NCBI RefSeq assembly: GCF_030406775.1
Contig: NZ_CP129119.1
Location: forward strand, 1,832,001-1,896,000
DNA length: 64,000 bases
Reading direction: 5' to 3'
From: Sporosarcina trichiuri
GTDB lineage: Bacteria; Bacillota; Bacilli; Bacillales_A; Planococcaceae
The notes beneath the pieces were generated by a model. The model was not told the origin of the DNA. It saw only the letters and a list, made by a program, of their open reading frames with translations, and ran no database searches. Below are positions 9,243 through 17,542 of the stretch, one piece after another. Position 1 is the first letter of the stretch; every line of letters begins with the position of its first letter. The translations under genes were made by a program, and so were the position numbers.

Positions 9243-9725
9243 TCAGGACTCCAAATCTTTCATATACCACGCATCCATCGCCCCGTGCTCCGATCCGTCG
9301 AGCGGGCGGTCCAATTCCTGGAATCCGAGCTTGCCATACAGCCGGTTTGCGGTCGCAAGTTTCGTGGATGTCTCCAAATAGCATGACGCATAATGCCGTC
9401 TGGCGAAGTCGAGTGCCTCCGCCATCAGCTCCTTTGACAGACCGCGCCCCTGTGCTCTTGGTGCGACGTACAGCTTCTGCAGTTCGCAGATCCCCTGAGT
9501 CTCATCAAACGGTCCGATGCCGATGCCGCCGAGTACACGGTCTTCCGCATCCACAGCCACCCAATAGGCAGCGTCCGGGATCCCAGCGTAATGGCCATAC
9601 AGATCGCCGAGCTGCGGGTCTGTATAGGCCGTTCCCGGTATGTCGAGACCGACCGCCTCAAGCGATTGCTTAATGATCCGCTCCATCTCCGCATTGTCTT
9701 TCTGTTCGATTGGACGTATCTGCAT
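9243..9725 (-). CDS. GNAT family N-acetyltransferase
   Basis: A 160-aa single-domain acetyltransferase that would transfer acetyl from acetyl-CoA to an amine. Motif A is seen as LQKLYVAPRAQGRGLSKELM near residue 90, with the Q-G-R-G pyrophosphate-binding turn; motif B is ANRLYGKLGFQELDRP near the end. ATG 9725 follows GAGGGGGAGG. Monocistronic, with its own terminator. The acceptor is unknown; many GNATs of this size act on small metabolites or antibiotics. Confidence 0.9.
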   Translation of the reverse strand: MQIRPIEQKDNAEMERIIKQSLEAVGLDIPGTAYTDPQLGDLYGHYAGIPDAAYWVAVDAEDRVLGGIGIGPFDETQGICELQKLYVAPRAQGRGLSKELMAEALDFARRHYASCYLETSTKLATANRLYGKLGFQELDRPLDGSEHGAMDAWYMKDLES

Positions 9726-9840
9726 TGTGCCTCCCCCTCTTTCAATACTGTCGAGATAATATGAAGCTGTCCCCAGTCTACCATTACCCCCGCCGAGGTG
9801 ACAGCAAGGGAGGGACGGAATGGTGTGTCCGATGAAACAT

Positions 9841-9989
9841 GATCATAAAACCCGGATTCTGCTCATAAAACTCGGAAATTGATCATAAATACCAGATACC
9901 GCTCATAAAGCCAGCAAAATGATCATAAATCTCGGAAAATGATCATAAAATCAGTTTTGCGCTCATAAACGCCAGAAAGTGATCATAAC
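9841..9989. repeat. Second repeat family: GMTCATAAA array, 8 units of exactly 20 bp
   Basis: GATCATAAA or GCTCATAAA recurs at 9841, 9861, 9881, 9901, 9921, 9941 and 9961, with a last, altered GATCATAACT at 9981. The 11-nt spacers vary and often hold a CYCGGAAA-like block. It lies between the GNAT start and the catalase terminator. No other copy in the window. The flanks, 9726-9840 and 9990-10130, hold no gene that I can see. Confidence 0.93.
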
Positions 9990-10130
9990 TTCACACAACC
10001 CCGTTGGATGCGACCCACCGATACCTCGGGCGCGGGGAAATAGCATGCCTGCCACTCTCCCGTGCCGCGATGAATGCTCTTCACCAGCCAGTCCTGAACA
10101 GTCCTCCACGAATTCACTTAAAGGCACATC

Positions 10131-10165
10131 AAAAAGCCCTCTGATCCGTTTCCGGTCAGAGGGCT
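10131..10165 (-). terminator. Intrinsic terminator of the catalase gene
   Basis: AGCCCTCTGA pairs with TCAGAGGGCT, followed on the minus strand by TTTTT. Confidence 0.9.
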
Positions 10166-10182
10166 CCTTCTTCAGCTATCCA

Positions 10183-11830
10183 TCAATAAGGATCGGCGTC
10201 TTTGCCTTTCTCGACGGCGTCTTCCGCCGCATCCTGCATCTTCGGTGTGCCGAAACCGAATTTGGACTTGCCCGATTCACGGCCCGGCACCTGCCCTTGC
10301 TCCATGTTCTTCATCTCTTCCGTTTTCTTCTGGATGCCTTCCTTCACACGGCGGCCATAGTCTTCGTCAGCCTGTGTGAAGTGGCCGATCATCGCTTCCT
10401 GGATGCGCACATCACACTGCGCGAGCGCGTCCGACAGATTTTTGATCAGTTCATCCCGCTCCCAGTCCTCGAACATCCGGTACGTTTCCCCGGCCTGGCC
10501 ATAGTTGTTCGGCCGGTCGATCGGCGCGCTCATCGCTGCTGCGTTGAACGTCGGCCGGTGCGGAGGACGTTCTGCGCCGTCCGCTTCCTGGAGGCCGCCC
10601 AGCATGGACGGTTCGTAGTTGATGTGCGGGTTGTCCCCCGATTCGTCGGGGTTCCGGAAGTCCATCTGACCGCGCTGCTGGTTCGTCCGCACGTGTGTCT
10701 TCGGTGCGTTCGCCGGCAGCTGCAGATAGTTCGAGCCGACACGGTACCGCTGCGTATCGGAATACGAGAATGTCCGGCCCTGCAGCATCTTGTCATCCGA
10801 GAAGTCCATCCCGTCGACGAGGACGCCCGTCCCGAATGCCGCCTGTTCGATTTCTGTATAGAAATCTTTCGGGTTCCGGTCCAGCACCATACGGCCGACC
10901 GGCAGCCATGGGAATTTGTCTTCCGGCCACAGTTTCGTATCATCGAGCGGATCGAAGTCGAGTTCCTCGTGATAGTCATCCTCCATGATCTGGACGAAAA
11001 GCTCCCATTCCGGATAATTTCCGCGCTCGATCGCCGTATACAGATCCTCCGTCGCATGGCCGACCGATTTCGCCTGGATGGCGTCGGCGTCTTCCTGCGT
11101 CAGGTTGCGGATGCCTTCCTTCGGCTCCCAGTGGTACTTCACGAGGACGGCCTCGCCTTTGTCGTTCACACCATTTATACGTATTGACGCCCGAACCCTG
11201 CATATGACGGTACGTCGCAGGAATGCCCCACGGCGAGAACAGGAATGTGATCATATGTGTCGCTTCCGGCGAACGCGACACGAAGTCGAACATCCGCTGC
11301 GGATTCGGCACGTTCGACGCGGGATCCGCTTTGAACGCATGGATCATATCCGGGAACTTCATCGCATCACGGATGAAGAAGATCTTCAAGTTGTTGCCGA
11401 CCAGATCCCAGTTGCCGTCCTCGGTATACATCTTCACTGCGAAGCCGCGCGGATCGCGTGCCGTCTCCGGAGAGTCTTTCGCTCCTCCGACTGTCGAGAA
11501 ACGCACGAGGACCGGTGTCCGCTTGCCGGCGCCCGAGAACACCTTCGCCCGTGTATACTTCTCAACCGGCTCATCGCCGACTTTGCCATACGTTTCGAAA
11601 AAGCCGTGCGCACCTGAACCGCGGGCGTGGACGACCCGTTCCGGAATCTCTTCCCGGTCGAAATGTGAAATCTTTTCAATGAAATGATAGTTCTCCAGCG
11701 TCGCCGGTCCGCGGTCGCCGATCGTCCGGATGTTCTGGTTATCCTGCACCGGATGGCCCTGCCGCGTCGTCAGCGTCTCCCGCTGCACATCGTCATTGTT
11801 CTGCTTGTTCTTGTTCTGTTCGTTATCCAA
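10183..11830 (-). pseudogene. katA: Monofunctional haem catalase with a single-base frameshift
   Basis: Clade-3-type catalase (H2O2 to water and oxygen), about 548 codons in two frames. The N-terminal part (TTG 11830, after GGGGGG) carries [12 protein letters not shown] with the catalytic His, VRFSTVGG, and the distal Asn segment [15 protein letters not shown]. The C-terminal part starts in another frame at [16 protein letters not shown] and carries the haem-Tyr region [12 protein letters not shown]. The break is one extra base at 10-bp precision: GTATAAATGG-T-GTGAACGAC on the minus strand, where removing the T at plus coordinate 11170 restores KWVNDKG. Either a genuine frameshift or a sequencing error; everything else is intact. 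A SigB-like promoter lies upstream. Confidence 0.88.
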
Positions 11831-11888
11831 ACCGAATACCCCCCAGCAAGATTGTAGGAAACAGAAATTTCCTCATACTGGTCACAGT

Positions 11889-11914
11889 GTACCCGGATCA
11901 TCTACATTGTAAAC
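11889..11914 (-). promoter_or_regulatory. SigB-like promoter of the catalase gene
   Basis: Minus strand GTTTAC, 14 nt, GGGTAC, about 60 nt before the TTG start. It matches the general-stress sigma-B pattern GTTT(A)-N12-15-GGGTA(T). Catalases of this clade are SigB-controlled in Bacillus subtilis (katE). Confidence 0.6.
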
Positions 11915-12028
11915 ATTCTAATATAAAAACTAGTAGCAATTCGGATAACCGAACAAGAGTCATTCGGGATTCCGACTGTCCATGTGTTGCGGATGCCGGT
12001 ATAGTGGAGAGGAAGCGAGGTGAAACAA

Positions 12029-12397
12029 ATGGAGCATTCATTCACAGGGATCGACCATGTGCAGATCGCAGCACCTCCGGGGGCGGAGGAACAGGCGCGC
12101 GCCTTCTACGGACAGCTGCTCGGCATGCCTGAGATCGAAAAACCGGAGAATTTGAAATCACGGGGCGGCTGCTGGTTTTCGTGCGGCAGCCAGGAAGTGC
12201 ATATCGGCATCCAGCACGATTTCCAGGCAGCCAAAAAAGCGCATCCCGGATTCACCGTACATGCGCTTCCATCCTTGCGGCATACCCTGCAGGAAGCCGG
12301 CTATGGAATTTCCGAAGAACCGCCGATCGACGGCCGGCAGCGGTTTTTCACACACGACCCGTTCGGCAACCGGATCGAATTCCTGGAGTTCGACTGA
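12029..12397 (+). CDS. VOC (glyoxalase/dioxygenase superfamily) protein
   Basis: A 122-aa protein of two beta-alpha-beta-beta-beta halves, as in single-module VOC proteins: GIDHVQIAAPPGAEEQARAFYGQLLG with the first-strand metal His at the start, and the closing strand FFTHDPFGNRIEFLEF with the C-terminal Glu. HIGIQH in the middle gives a further His. These are the residues VOC enzymes use for a divalent metal; the reaction is unknown. ATG 12029 follows GAGGTGA by 5 nt; an in-frame GTG at 12020 is the alternative. Divergent from catalase and convergent with the coiled-coil gene, whose stop abuts its own. Confidence 0.85.
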   Translation: MEHSFTGIDHVQIAAPPGAEEQARAFYGQLLGMPEIEKPENLKSRGGCWFSCGSQEVHIGIQHDFQAAKKAHPGFTVHALPSLRHTLQEAGYGISEEPPIDGRQRFFTHDPFGNRIEFLEFD

Positions 12398-13348
12398 TCA
12401 GCCGAGGAGAATCCGTTTTTCATCGGCATCCAGGCGGACGAGTTCCGCTTCGGATGCTTCTTTCTTCTGCATCAGCCTCGATTGCACACGCCGGACATCC
12501 TGCAGGACACCATTCAGTTTCTGCTTCCCTTCCGTGATCCGGGAATGGACGGCAAAATCCGAGAAGATGTTATCGAAGAACAGATCCGTGAACGTGAAGA
12601 TGTCGTTGCGGTTCACCTGGAATGATGCGGTCGCCGCTTCCTGGACGTCCATCAGTTCCGTCTCATAATGACGGAGCGCCCGCTGCGCCTGGTGGACGAG
12701 ATCGTCGGAACTGTTCACTTCGGAGTATTTCAGAGCGGATACGAGCAGACCGCCGCCGAGGAACGTATCCCACATCGACAGCCCTTCCGCGTTGCTCAGC
12801 TTGTCGATTGCCCTGTCGAGTGCGCGTTCCGCCTTTTCCCCCGCTTCAAACGCTTCATCCACCTCCCGCATCATCGACCGGATGCGCACACGGTCGTCTG
12901 CGATCTTCTGCAGTGTGGCCTGGGACGTTTCATCATTCATCCGGATCCATAATTCCTTTTCTTCGATGAACGCCGCCCACTCTTCATCCAAATAGGCATA
13001 GTCCGGATCGGCCGCGGTCTTTTTGAGCACCGATACCTCGTATTCCAGATCCTCCACGTGTTTGACCGATTCGTTGTAGGCGACTTCCGCCGCAGCCGCT
13101 TCCGCAATCTCCTTTTCCATCCGGGTATCGAGCGAGCCGGTCCATTCCTTGAGCTTATTCAGGAATGAGAATTTGCCGAGATCCATCACGTCTTTCTGTT
13201 CTTTCGTCAGTGCCCGCTCAAGCTGCCTGTTTTCCGCAACTGCCGCACTGAGCCGTGTCTGTGCATCGTCCAGACGGCGGCAGACCCGCGCGTATTCATT
13301 CCGTTTCATCGTCAGCGCCATCTGACGCTCCTGCATCGTTTCATTCAT
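12398..13348 (-). CDS. Coiled-coil protein of unknown function, third gene of the PlsY-like operon
   Basis: A 316-aa soluble, charged protein with long heptad-like helices: residues 1-60 (RLDDAQTRLSAAVAENRQLERAL), 90-120 and 150-190 (ADDRVRIRSMMREVDEAFEAGEKAERAL), and a C-terminal helix (LQDVRRVQSRLMQKKEASE). A short hydrophobic Gly-rich turn (SMWDTFLGGGLLVSALKYSE) interrupts the helices near 200. No enzyme motif. It starts 15 nt after the acyltransferase-aminotransferase gene with its own AAGGGGG site, so it is co-transcribed. I do not recognise a named family; a scaffold or membrane-shaping partner of the operon is possible but unproven. Confidence 0.75.
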   Translation of the reverse strand: MNETMQERQMALTMKRNEYARVCRRLDDAQTRLSAAVAENRQLERALTKEQKDVMDLGKFSFLNKLKEWTGSLDTRMEKEIAEAAAAEVAYNESVKHVEDLEYEVSVLKKTAADPDYAYLDEEWAAFIEEKELWIRMNDETSQATLQKIADDRVRIRSMMREVDEAFEAGEKAERALDRAIDKLSNAEGLSMWDTFLGGGLLVSALKYSEVNSSDDLVHQAQRALRHYETELMDVQEAATASFQVNRNDIFTFTDLFFDNIFSDFAVHSRITEGKQKLNGVLQDVRRVQSRLMQKKEASEAELVRLDADEKRILLG

Positions 13349-13363
13349 CCGAGCCGCCCCCTT

Positions 13364-14971
13364 TTAGTATTCATACGGGGCTGCAGACGATAAGGTTTCA
13401 CAATCTGAGAGCTTTGCAAGGACAGCCAGGAACCGGTCCGTCTCCCGATCATCCGGGCCGTTCATGACCGCAGCCTGCAGCCAGTTGTGCTCCAATAGAT
13501 AGCCGCTCTCATAGTGGGTCCGGAAGCCGTTCAGGAACAGGTCGTCGCCGAGACGCTGTGCGGACCGCCCCGGCGGCAATACGAACGTCAGGATACCGGG
13601 GCTTGCCGACTCTTCCGAAGCGAGTACGGATATACCGAGCGTCCCGGCACCTTTCCGCAGCCTGTCCGCTGTCCGGCGGAGCTGCCCGTAACGCCTGTCC
13701 GGATCTACGGACAGGTTCCTGAGCGCCTGATCGAGTGCGGCCAGTAAGTTCGACGACTGGGTGAACGGAATCCCCCCGCCCTCTTCATACAGGCCGATAT
13801 CCAGATAGCGCGGCAGTCTGCGGTCCTCCTCCAGTCGCCCATTATGGAATACGAGGGCCAGGCCGGAATAGCCCGCGAGTCCTTTCCCGCTGACGGATGA
13901 TGCGAAATCGACAATCCGGAGATCCAGCGGAACCGTCCCTAATGAGCTGGCGCAGTCCACCGCGACTTTCACCCCTTCATCGCGGCAGATCTGCGAAATC
14001 GTGTCCATATCATTCAGTACACCAGTCGAAGTCTCGCAGTGGACGAACCAGAGCCAATCAAATGCACCCTGATCGAGCTGGCGGCCGATTTCCTTCATCG
14101 GGAACACCTGGCCATCCTGCGTTTCGAACGCAACGAACTCCAGTCCCATCCGCTCGGCATGATCCAGCAGCCGGCGCCCGAACTCCCCGTTGACGAGGAT
14201 TAATCCCTTCCCGTCGATCCTTGAAAGCTGGGCGGCGACCGCATCGTTCGCAAGCGTCCCCGTCCCCTGCAGGACATGGACATAGGCCGCCCCCGTCAGA
14301 TCCGTCAGCTGCCGCTTCACTGAGCCCAGCAGACGGGTGAACGCCGGCGACCGATGGGATATCGGTTCTTCCGCAAGAGCCCGCCGGACATTCTCCGAAA
14401 TCGCTGCCGGGCCCGGCAGTAAATTCACCATCGGCGTAGCAAGACGGCCCGCCGCACTTCCTTCATATGATTCCCGGGATAAAATCATCGGCACGTACTT
14501 CGCCTGTTCCGTTCCGACGGGCTCGGCGAACGGCTTGAATCCGAGGCGCCTGTACAGTTTCAATTCCCGCACCGTTCCGGAAATGACGGCGGCATCATAT
14601 CCCTTTTTCAGACACCAGTTCACGAGCGCCTGCAGTATCCCGAAGAACGGCCGGCCTGTCCGGTGTTCCGGCTCCATCGCAAGCAGCCGGATTTCGACAG
14701 GCCGTTCCGGCGGATTGTTAAGGGACTGCTCGATCGGGCCGATTTTCCGATCCAATGAAAACGGCCGGGCGTCCCGGAGCGCAATCATGCCGGCGAGCTC
14801 CCCGTCTTTCATGCAAAGCAAATATGTATTTTCCTCATGATATGGATCGACGAGCTGGCGCTGATCATTCGGATCGTGCTGCGGGATCTCCTCGACGAAC
14901 GTTCTGTAATTCAGCCGGTGGATCTGTTCCGCATCTTGCGGCAGTCGGGCCAGTCGGTAATAATATGTCAT
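13364..14971 (-). CDS. Fusion of an autoinducer-synthase-like acyltransferase (GNAT fold) and a class V aminotransferase
   Basis: 535 aa in two domains. Residues 1-165 look like an N-acyl-amino-acid-synthase/acyl-homoserine-lactone-synthase-like GNAT: LNYRTFVEEIPQHD, YLLCMKDGELAGMIALRD and VEIRLLAMEPEHRTG. Residues 180-535 are a fold-type I class V PLP enzyme of the aminoethylphosphonate/serine-glyoxylate group: NLLPGPAAISENVRRAL, HCETSTGVLND, DCASSLGTVPLD and a Lys in SSVSGKGLAGYSGLALVF as the PLP anchor. ATG 14971 overlaps the TGA of the PlsY-like gene in an ATGA, so the two are coupled. The likely job is making an acylated amino compound, with acyl chemistry supplied next door (inference). 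Confidence 0.82.
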   Translation of the reverse strand: MTYYYRLARLPQDAEQIHRLNYRTFVEEIPQHDPNDQRQLVDPYHEENTYLLCMKDGELAGMIALRDARPFSLDRKIGPIEQSLNNPPERPVEIRLLAMEPEHRTGRPFFGILQALVNWCLKKGYDAAVISGTVRELKLYRRLGFKPFAEPVGTEQAKYVPMILSRESYEGSAAGRLATPMVNLLPGPAAISENVRRALAEEPISHRSPAFTRLLGSVKRQLTDLTGAAYVHVLQGTGTLANDAVAAQLSRIDGKGLILVNGEFGRRLLDHAERMGLEFVAFETQDGQVFPMKEIGRQLDQGAFDWLWFVHCETSTGVLNDMDTISQICRDEGVKVAVDCASSLGTVPLDLRIVDFASSVSGKGLAGYSGLALVFHNGRLEEDRRLPRYLDIGLYEEGGGIPFTQSSNLLAALDQALRNLSVDPDRRYGQLRRTADRLRKGAGTLGISVLASEESASPGILTFVLPPGRSAQRLGDDLFLNGFRTHYESGYLLEHNWLQAAVMNGPDDRETDRFLAVLAKLSDCETLSSAAPYEY

Positions 14972-15534
14972 TCAGGCCGCCCCTTTCTATGGATGAGTGG
15001 CAGATGGCTGCGGTGGGTGACCAGCAGCAGCCCGATCAGACTGCTCGCTGCGATACCGGAAGCCGTATCATAGACGGTAAAGCAATAGGGAATGAATGCT
15101 GCGGCGGCAGCGACCCCCGCAGCAGTGGTGCGCCGCATGAACGGATACAGCACAGCAAACAGCAGGACGACCGGCACCGCCGCAAACGGGTCGAACGCCA
15201 GCAGGCCGCCTGCGAACGAAGCGGCCCCCTTTCCGCCGCGGAACCGGTGGATGGCCGGGAAGCAGTGGCCGAGCATGACTGCAAGCAGCACCAGCAGCTG
15301 CACAGCCGGACCGCATCCAAGCCAGGCGGCAGCGAGTACAGGCAGTGCACCTTTCAAAGCATCTGCCGCGAGGACTGCCGCAAACGCCCCTTTGCCGAAC
15401 ACCCGCCCGGCATTCCGCGCACCCGGATTCCCGCTCCCGAGTTCGCGCACCGACCGGCCGGACCGCCCGCCGGCATAGAGTGCAGGCAGCACATTGCCGA
15501 GCATATACGAGCCGATCAGCAGCAATCCGATCAT
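14968..15534 (-). CDS. PlsY-like glycerol-3-phosphate acyltransferase (divergent paralogue)
   Basis: An integral membrane acyltransferase, 188 aa, normal for PlsY, which moves an acyl group from acyl-phosphate to glycerol-3-phosphate. All three cytoplasmic motifs are recognisable: RELGSGNPGARNAGRVFGK near residue 35, GHCFPAIHRFRGGKGAASFAG near 95, and the last motif near TVYDTASG is divergent. Five or so hydrophobic helices. ATG 15534 is chosen because GGAGG lies 8 nt upstream; a longer reading would run through the 15.65-kb repeat array. First gene of a three-gene operon. Its operon partners differ from the usual lone plsY, and substitutions in the first motif suggest a specialised acceptor. 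Confidence 0.85.
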   Translation of the reverse strand: MIGLLLIGSYMLGNVLPALYAGGRSGRSVRELGSGNPGARNAGRVFGKGAFAAVLAADALKGALPVLAAAWLGCGPAVQLLVLLAVMLGHCFPAIHRFRGGKGAASFAGGLLAFDPFAAVPVVLLFAVLYPFMRRTTAAGVAAAAAFIPYCFTVYDTASGIAASSLIGLLLVTHRSHLPLIHRKGRPE

Positions 15535-15654
15535 CAGGGCTTCCTCCCTCACAAAGTCTGTCATCCCTCTTTCGACAAACCCCTGAACTATTCCTGTCCA
15601 TGTGGCTGAAAAATCCGCGGCCGCCGCGCGGGAGCGCTCCCTTCCCCGCCGCAG

Positions 15655-15801
15655 CCGCTCCATTCATCGATCGTACCGCTCCATTCCGCCGCGCGACCGA
15701 TCCATTCACCCATGCAATCGATCGTTCCAGAGCCGCAACCGCTCCATTCCGGCCAGCAACCGCTCCATTTCACCTCATGACCGATCCATTCCGTCCCATC
15801 A
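15655..15801. repeat. Third repeat family: CCGMTCCATTC array, 7 units of exactly 21 bp
   Basis: Units start at 15655, 15676, 15697, 15718 (altered, TCGATCGTTCC), 15739, 15760 and 15781. Core CCGCTCCATTC or CCGATCCATTC, then 10 variable nt usually ending in A. A degenerate eighth unit (GCGCTCCCTTCC) precedes it at 15634. It lies between the PlsY-like operon start and the comK terminator. No other copy in the window. Confidence 0.92.
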
Positions 15802-15838
15802 AAAAGCCCGGGCACGGAGATGTCTCCGCGCCCAGGCC
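15801..15838 (-). terminator. Intrinsic terminator of the comK-like gene
   Basis: GGGCACGGAGA pairs with TCTCCGCGCCC (one G-T), followed by CTTTTT on the minus strand. Its T-tract touches the last repeat unit. Confidence 0.85.
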
Positions 15839-15861
15839 ACCCTTCCTTCATTCAGCTCCTA

Positions 15862-16410
15862 TCATTCGCCTTCATAATTCATGCCCTTCTCAGGCTTCTT
15901 CAAGATGTAGGACTGTGTGTAATCTTCCTTCACTTTCATCGCCTGACGGGTGTTCGTCTCGATCGAATACTGCAGCGTGCAGGCTTGGCGGACCCGTTCC
16001 TTGAACTGATACGGACTGAGCGGCAGCTCGGCGACACTGCCGTTCCGCAGACGGACGGTTACGGTCCCGCTGCTGTTGCACACATACGTATCGACATGGC
16101 CGACCGCAAGCCAGATGCAGGCATCCGCTTTCGGCGAACACGTCGGGGTCATATAGATGCTATGTGTTTTGCTGATGCTGACCGGCGCCATGAACGTCCT
16201 GCCGAGAAGTTCATCAGCCCCTTCCGCAGCCCCTTTCAGACTGGAACCGCCCCTGCGGAGGTTGTAGTCGATAATCTCCGTCGGCCTGCTGTCCACGAAC
16301 AGGATCTGGTCGCCTTCCAGAATCATCGACATCAGCCTGCCGCAGCTGTCGTAATACGGAAACAGGATACTTGTCTCTGTCGTGATCACATACTTCTCCA
16401 AAATCAACAT
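15862..16410 (-). CDS. comK: Competence transcription factor, ComK family
   Basis: A 182-aa DNA-binding protein; in Bacillus subtilis ComK (192 aa) switches on the DNA-uptake machinery. The body follows the family pattern: VDSRPTEIIDYNLRRGGSSLKGAAEGA, LGRTFMAPVSISKTHSIYMTPT, SPKADACIWLAVGHV (the conserved C.W....HV), NGSVAELPLSPYQFKERV. The C-terminal tail is shorter than in B. subtilis. ATG 16410 follows AGGGGGA. No neat paired AAAA-N5-TTTT box is present upstream, though the region has A- and T-tracts; autoregulation is therefore not shown. Confidence 0.85.
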   Translation of the reverse strand: MLILEKYVITTETSILFPYYDSCGRLMSMILEGDQILFVDSRPTEIIDYNLRRGGSSLKGAAEGADELLGRTFMAPVSISKTHSIYMTPTCSPKADACIWLAVGHVDTYVCNSSGTVTVRLRNGSVAELPLSPYQFKERVRQACTLQYSIETNTRQAMKVKEDYTQSYILKKPEKGMNYEGE

Positions 16411-16488
16411 GCGGAATCCCCCTATTCTCTTGTAAAAAACTCTTTAAAAATCAGTGAAAAGGGGTATACTAGCAAATAAGCTGGTTAC

Positions 16489-16535
16489 CCAGTGCACTTC
16501 CGAGTGAGTCTGCCCAGACTATGACACTCGGAGGT
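16489..16535. other. Strong nested hairpin upstream of the comK-like gene
   Basis: CCGAGTG pairs with CACTCGG and encloses AGTCTG-CCC-AGACT. It is stable on either strand and followed by TTTCTT on the plus strand. Possible leader structure of comK or a weak terminator. The rest of the interval 16536-16892 is AT-rich; only a weak minus-strand reading frame (16645-16854) without a good ribosome site was seen, and I do not call it a gene. Confidence 0.5.
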
Positions 16536-16892
16536 TTCTTCGATTCACTGACCGTATCCACATCTCACCCCCTTTCGGCCCCACTGAAGTACAGGCAACA
16601 TTCCGCCAACTGATCTTTCACCCAATGCCCGGCACCCGAAATGATCAGAAGGAACGATATCCCTCTATGACTGTTTCACTAATAATACTGCTATTATAGT
16701 AAATATTCCCTCCCTCGTCTACATAGAAAGGCATTATTATATAAATTTTCACTCTTTTTATACGAGTTTGTCGTTTTTCCGCCTGCCAGTCCTCCATTTC
16801 ACCCCTCTTTCGCTGAAACGCGCTCCTCTCAGCATCTTTCCGTAAACTTTTCAAATCGTTAGTTTTATGGATAAATAGGGTTTCAGACCAAT

Positions 16893-16934
16893 TAAAAAAC
16901 AGACAGGGACGGCTGCAGTGCCGGTCCTGTCTGT
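16893..16934 (-). terminator. Intrinsic terminator of the DUF2188-type gene
   Basis: ACAGACAGGGACGG pairs with CCGGTCCTGTCTGT, followed by TTTTTTA on the minus strand. Confidence 0.9.
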
Positions 16935-16947
16935 CCGAAGCGGATAA

Positions 16948-17205
16948 TCATCCTTTTTTGTCCTTGTTGAATTCAAGCTGTTTCTCGATACGGCCATGTT
17001 CGTTGTGGATATAGACCATCGTTCCCGTTTCCTCTGCGAGTTTCTTCGCTTCGTCAATCGCCTCGTCCTGGGATCCCGTCGTGCACACAGGCTCCTCTTC
17101 CCCTTCACGTTTCACTGCCCATTCATCACCATGCGGGACGATATGGTAGCGTGCGTCCTCGGTTCCCGCACGGTCCTCGAAATATTTCTCCTGCTCTTTG
17201 TTCAT
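16948..17205 (-). CDS. Small DUF2188-like protein
   Basis: An 85-aa acidic protein. The second half has the DUF2188 pattern: HIVPHGDEWAVKREGEEEP, a short loop, SQDEAIDEAKKLAEETGTMVYIHNEHGRI. Proteins of this type are common in Bacillales and of unknown role; the fold is a small alpha/beta domain. ATG 17205 follows AAAGGAGGAATC. A single-gene unit ended by a strong terminator. The interval 17206-17542 to the divergent c-di-GMP gene holds both promoters; no repeat array is present there. Confidence 0.8.
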   Translation of the reverse strand: MNKEQEKYFEDRAGTEDARYHIVPHGDEWAVKREGEEEPVCTTGSQDEAIDEAKKLAEETGTMVYIHNEHGRIEKQLEFNKDKKG

Positions 17206-17542
17206 GATGATTCCTCCTTTTCCCATGATGTTCTGTTCCTTCCGTACCCGCTGCCCGCAAATCGAAACGGCTTGCTGCCCTGCTCTGCAGACCGCAGCCG
17301 GAATAGAATACAGGAAACCGGAACAGGACAAAGACAAGTTGTCACGAATAGGTACATGAGCCGCCTGTCCCGGAAATGAATGGAGGAAGCCGCCTTTCCG
17401 TTTGAAACCGTTCACTCAATTTCCCCTTTACCATGCCGCTGCAATCCTGTATTTTTAGAGGACACAACCAGTTAACTATTGTCGTGATTTGTCGAAACAC
17501 TTACTAGATAGTCTGCAAGCAGATGGGAGGGAATTCAATCAT

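Noticed and set aside
8709..9386. Open reading frames of 60-225 codons across the arrays, with peptides such as repeated YRTF, SDTS, IGHF or CPIL
   Set aside because: The 21-bp period is seven codons, so a stop-free core keeps several frames open on both strands at once. Frames have no ribosome sites, differ from copy to copy, and the linker changes frame relative to the arrays. They are artefacts of the repeat.
11900..11940. PerR box upstream of catalase
   Set aside because: The AT-rich stretch does not fit the TTATAAT dyad well; the SigB-like promoter is a better explanation.
16430..16480. ComK-binding boxes upstream of the comK-like gene
   Set aside because: A- and T-tracts are present but no AAAA-N5-TTTT pair with proper spacing.
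16645..16854. 69-codon minus-strand frame between comK and the DUF2188-like gene
   Set aside because: No ribosome site, odd composition and no recognisable product.
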